Assembly: GCF_004339095.1 (NCBI RefSeq)
Contig: NZ_SMGQ01000013.1
Span: 62,001-126,000, forward strand
Origin: Natranaerovirga hydrolytica
GTDB lineage: Bacteria > Bacillota > Clostridia > Lachnospirales > DSM-24629
Reading direction: 5' to 3'
Length of the DNA: 64,000 nucleotides
Shown: positions 60,827 to 64,000 of the stretch, piece after piece
How positions within the stretch are numbered: position 1 is the first letter of the stretch
Layout of the letters: every line of letters begins with the position of its first letter
The notes under the pieces: generated by a model
The model's input: only the letters and a program-made list of their open reading frames with translations
Database searches by the model: none
What the model was told of the DNA's origin: nothing
Translations under genes and position numbers: made by a program

Positions 60827-62014
60827 ATGATAGAAATATATGCACAACAACAATATGAAGACAAGTTTAAAAGTGGCTTTCCACTATTAATGTCATCCTT
60901 TATACAATACACCCCAAACACCTATAAAGAAGGTGGCTTTTTTAAGTTGTTTGACACCAATAATACCTTTATTGCAAAAGGTTATCTAGGCAAACAAAAT
61001 AAAGGTATTGGCTGGATTTTAAGTTGGAAAGAACATGAAACCATCGATAGAAATTTTTTTATGAATAAATTAATTGTTGCCCTTAATAAGCGCACTCAGT
61101 ATTTTGAAGATCCGGATACAACGGCTTTTAGAATCTTTAATGGAGAAGGGGATGGTATTGGAGGCTTCACCATCGACTATTTTGATGAGTATTACCTTTT
61201 TAACTGGTATAGTGAAGGCATATATACTTTTAGAGATGAAATCATAGATGTATTTAGCCAGTTGGTTGCGTATAAAGGCATTTATGAGAAAAGAAGGTCA
61301 GATGAAAATGGCAGTTATGTTGAAGGAAAAGACTTTGTTATGGGAGAGCCAGCTGATTTTCCAATAATGGTCAAAGAAAATGGCGTTAAGATTGCAGTTG
61401 ACTTAGAAGATGGTCCGATGGTAGGCGTTTTCTTAGATCAAAGAGAGGTTCGTAAAAAGTTAAGGGATTATTATGCAAAAAATAAAACCCTTCTTAATAC
61501 CTTCTCTTATACAGGGGTTTTTTCGGTATTTGCTTTAATGGGTGGTGCAAAAATGACGGAAAGCGTTGATTTAGCTAAGCGTAGCACCAGTCTAACCATA
61601 GAACAAATGGTCATTAATGAATTAGATTATGACAGTCAGTCCATTGTTGTTATGGATGTCTTTGATTACTTTAATCAAGCCAAAGAAGCAGGCAAGCGAT
61701 TTGATATTGTGGTACTAGATCCACCCAGTTATGCAAGGTCTAAAAAGAACACGTTTAGTGCAGCTAAGGATTATGCAGACCTTGTTGGAAAAGCCTTAGA
61801 CTTAACTGAAAAAGACGGTATGATTATTGCATCCACCAATCACAGTGGATTGAAAAGAGAGAAATTCTGGGATATGATCGAAAAAGGCTTTGAATCCAGA
61901 GGCGAACGGGCTTTGAAAATAGAATCCTTTAAGCTACCAAAAGACTTTGCCATTCACAATCAGCTTAGAGAAAGTGATTATTTAAAAGTCTTCTTTGTCA
62001 AAAGAAAAAAATAA
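60827..62014 (+). CDS. class I SAM-dependent RNA methyltransferase (RlmI-like)
   Basis: A 395-residue RlmI/YccW-like enzyme: an N-terminal PUA-type region (about 1-75), an EEHAD-like middle (about 80-200) with FRIFNGEGDGIGGFTIDYFDEYYLFNWYSEG, and a Rossmann methyltransferase domain (about 205-395) with LNTFSYTGVFSVFALMGGA, VDLAKRSTSL and VVLDPPSYARSKKNTF. It probably methylates a cytosine of 23S rRNA. Start at 60827 after AGGAG. It has no operon partner and ends at a strong terminator at 62057-62098. Confidence 0.9.
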   Translation: MIEIYAQQQYEDKFKSGFPLLMSSFIQYTPNTYKEGGFFKLFDTNNTFIAKGYLGKQNKGIGWILSWKEHETIDRNFFMNKLIVALNKRTQYFEDPDTTAFRIFNGEGDGIGGFTIDYFDEYYLFNWYSEGIYTFRDEIIDVFSQLVAYKGIYEKRRSDENGSYVEGKDFVMGEPADFPIMVKENGVKIAVDLEDGPMVGVFLDQREVRKKLRDYYAKNKTLLNTFSYTGVFSVFALMGGAKMTESVDLAKRSTSLTIEQMVINELDYDSQSIVVMDVFDYFNQAKEAGKRFDIVVLDPPSYARSKKNTFSAAKDYADLVGKALDLTEKDGMIIASTNHSGLKREKFWDMIEKGFESRGERALKIESFKLPKDFAIHNQLRESDYLKVFFVKRKK

Positions 62015-62056
62015 ATTAAATGTATCATAAGCACAGAAGATCAATGAAAGTCAATG

Positions 62057-62098
62057 AAAAAGCCATTAAAAATCAGTAGCATGTTTAATGGCTTTTTT
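62057..62098 (+). terminator. terminator after the RNA methyltransferase
   Basis: AAAAAGCCATTAAA (62057-62070) pairs with TTTAATGGCTTTTTT (62084-62098). Confidence 0.9.
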
Positions 62099-62173
62099 AT
62101 AATACAAGTTGAGAAATACAATGAGTTTGTGTATAATGATGGTGTTTAAGTTGAAATAGAGAGGAATAGAGTC

Positions 62174-63298
62174 ATGATATATTTAGATTATGCTGCAAAT
62201 ACGCCTGCAAGTGAAGCCGTCCTTCATCGTTTTATTGAATGTGAACAGGCCTATCCTATGAACCCTAATTCTAATAATTTATTAGCTAAGGAAGGGAAAC
62301 AAAGGCTTGAACAAGCCAAAGAACAAATTGCAGAGGCTTTAGCAGTACAACCACAAGAACTTATATTTACTTCGTCAGGCACAGAATCCAATAACCTAGC
62401 CATAAAAGGCATTGCCAAAGAATATGGCGCCAGAAAAAAACATATTATTACCAGTTTTTTAGAACATTCTTCCGTCTTAGGTCCTATAGGTGCTTTAGAA
62501 AAAGACGGTTATGACATAGAGTATGTAGAGATTAATAATGAAGGTCAAGTAGACATAGCCCATCTGAAAGAACTGTTACGAGAAGACACTTTAATGGTGG
62601 CATTATGTCAAGTGGACAGCGAAGTGGGCATTGTACAAGATATTGAATCCATTGGACAAGTCATAAAAGAGAATTCCTCAGCACTTTTCCACGTAGATGG
62701 GACTCAAGCTGTGGGTAAACTCTTTCAATCTCTAAAATATGTGGATAGTTATACGTTTGCAGGACATAAAATATACGGGCTCAATGGAAGTGCTTGCTTA
62801 GTTCTAAAAGAAAATGTTATGATAGAACCGTTACATCACGGTGGGTTAAGCATTTCTCCATATAGAAGTGGTACGCCATCATTAGGATTAATTGATTCCT
62901 TAGCCTGTGCCCTTTCTGAAATGAATCAAAAAATGAAAGAGCAATATCAATATGTACAAGCTCTTAATAAAGCATTAAGAAGTTTTTTTAATACATTTGA
63001 TTGTATTAGAATAAATTCCACTAATCAATCGGTACCTTTTATATTAAATATTACCATAAAAGGCATTCAAGCAGAAAGCGTTAAAGATCAATTGTCACAG
63101 CACAATATATACGTATCAACAAAATCAGCCTGTAGCGCACCCTTATCACCATCAAGAGCTGTTTTTGCACTAACAAAAGATAAAAAAGGCGCTAGGTCTA
63201 CTTTAAGAATTAGTTTGAGTCATTGGACTACAAAGTCAGAATTAGAACAATTTCAATCCGCGTTTAAACGTATTGTAAGTGAAGGACATAAAGAATAG
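62174..63298 (+). CDS. cysteine desulfurase (NifS/IscS-like)
   Basis: A 374-residue PLP enzyme that takes sulfur from cysteine and forms a persulfide. Motifs: YLDYAANTPASEAV, FTSSGTESNNLAIKG, HVDGTQAVGK, AGHKIYG with PLP-binding Lys199 and TKSACSA with catalytic Cys320. The Cys loop is short, close to the type I (NifS/IscS) form with a compact loop. It lies 9 bases before a TtcA-like thiolase gene, so its sulfur most likely serves tRNA thiolation. GAGGAAT stands upstream of the start. Confidence 0.93.
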   Translation: MIYLDYAANTPASEAVLHRFIECEQAYPMNPNSNNLLAKEGKQRLEQAKEQIAEALAVQPQELIFTSSGTESNNLAIKGIAKEYGARKKHIITSFLEHSSVLGPIGALEKDGYDIEYVEINNEGQVDIAHLKELLREDTLMVALCQVDSEVGIVQDIESIGQVIKENSSALFHVDGTQAVGKLFQSLKYVDSYTFAGHKIYGLNGSACLVLKENVMIEPLHHGGLSISPYRSGTPSLGLIDSLACALSEMNQKMKEQYQYVQALNKALRSFFNTFDCIRINSTNQSVPFILNITIKGIQAESVKDQLSQHNIYVSTKSACSAPLSPSRAVFALTKDKKGARSTLRISLSHWTTKSELEQFQSAFKRIVSEGHKE

Positions 63299-63307
63299 AG
63301 GTAAAAA

Positions 63308-64000
63308 ATGAATCGAGCACAAGAAGTTGAAAGAAGCATTAACAAAACATTTAGCAAGACCATTTGGTCAAAGTTTATAAAAGGGATAAAAACCTATGAT
63401 TTAATTCAAGAAGGTGACAAGATTGCTGTATGTATTTCAGGTGGGAAAGACTCTATGCTTATGGCAAAATCGATGCAGTTATTGCAAAGGTATTCGATGT
63501 ACCCTTTTGAAGTAGATTACTTGGTAATGGACCCAGGTTATAATCCAATTAACCGAAAAAGAATTGAAGACAATGCACAAATGCTAGACATACCCATTAA
63601 ATTATTTGAAACAGATATCTTTGAAGTGGTTGCTTCGGTAGAAGATAATCCATGTTATTTGTGTGCCAAAATGCGAAGAGGTTATCTCTATAAAAATGCA
63701 AAAGCATTAGGATGCAATAAAATTGCCTTAGGACATCATTTTGATGATGTTATCGAAACCACATTAATGAGTTTGTTTTATGCCTCAGAAATTAGGACGA
63801 TGATGCCTAAGTTACACAGCCAAAATTTTGAAGGAATGGAATTAATTCGCCCTTTATATATGGTAAAAGAAGGAGCAATTATAGAATGGATGAAACACAA
63901 CGATTTAAAATTCATTCAATGTGCCTGTCGCTTTACAGAGAATTGTGTATTAGATGAACAAGGCGGTGGCTCTAAAAGAGGTGAAATGAAAGCCTTAATT
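63308..64000 (+). CDS. TtcA-like tRNA sulfurtransferase/adenylase (3' end outside window)
   Basis: The first 231 residues of a PP-loop ATPase. The SGGKDS motif is at residues 44-49, DYLVMDPGYN follows, and a PCYLC motif gives Cys116 and Cys119, with a further cysteine cluster CACRFTENC later, fitting the [4Fe-4S]-binding TtcA/TtuA family. GHHFDDVIET is the typical adenylate-site block. Such enzymes thiolate tRNA (2-thiocytidine-32 or related positions) with sulfur from a cysteine desulfurase, here the gene just upstream. The frame is open at the right edge. Confidence 0.9.
   Translation, partial: MNRAQEVERSINKTFSKTIWSKFIKGIKTYDLIQEGDKIAVCISGGKDSMLMAKSMQLLQRYSMYPFEVDYLVMDPGYNPINRKRIEDNAQMLDIPIKLFETDIFEVVASVEDNPCYLCAKMRRGYLYKNAKALGCNKIALGHHFDDVIETTLMSLFYASEIRTMMPKLHSQNFEGMELIRPLYMVKEGAIIEWMKHNDLKFIQCACRFTENCVLDEQGGGSKRGEMKALI

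Overview
The window looks like chromosome of a low-GC, anaerobic Gram-positive of the class Clostridia, probably a Lachnospirales-type lineage. This is inferred from strong AGGAGG ribosome sites, TTG and GTG starts, lipobox lipoproteins, LytTR and YesM/YesN two-component systems, a CsoR-type regulator and an extracytoplasmic flavin reductase. No rRNA or tRNA gene was found. The first and last genes run off the window.

Layout. 0-4.2 kb: two fold-type-I aminotransferases (the first cut by the window edge), an NAD-dependent epimerase and yaaA. 4.2-4.9 kb: a cluster of about 100-bp two-hairpin repeats, with more copies at 2.3, 14.0, 25.8 and 27.9 kb. 4.9-8.8 kb: a ferric-siderophore ABC importer operon behind a strong promoter and a Fur-like box. 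9.2-17.4 kb: a compact NRPS-like biosynthetic cluster with a structured leader (sigma-like regulator, free-standing adenylation enzyme, carrier protein, PaaK-like adenylate-forming enzyme, C39/BtrH-like protein, two ABC half-transporters). 17.5-19.8 kb: csoR and a P1B-type metal ATPase whose promoter carries both a CsoR-like and a Fur-like site. 19.8-22.7 kb: a glycine-riboswitch-controlled amino-acid/Na+ symporter and GMP reductase. 22.8-25.4 kb: TetR regulator divergent from a secreted FMN/FAD reductase. 25.9-32.2 kb: a chemoreceptor and a LytS/LytTR pair next to a CstA-type carrier. 33-36 kb: TrkA/TrkH potassium uptake. 36.1-44.9 kb: nikABCDE plus a MATE exporter and a YesM/YesN pair.

44.9-52 kb is an accessory region: remnants of a serine recombinase, a TIR-like (DUF1863) protein, a sigma factor, a C39-like peptidase, a trypsin-like protease and an amidase lie around intact genes for small secreted proteins and an ECF sigma/anti-sigma pair. 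52.3-60.7 kb holds two peptide/drug-type ABC systems and a large MalT/LuxR-type regulator. 60.8-64 kb returns to housekeeping: an RlmI-like methyltransferase, a cysteine desulfurase and a TtcA-like sulfurtransferase.

The most interesting items are the two-hairpin repeat family, whose right-hand stem differs in sequence between copies while staying self-complementary, and the NRPS-like cluster set between Fur-boxed iron uptake and metal efflux operons, which makes a small metallophore a testable guess. Functional calls rest on motif recognition without database searches.
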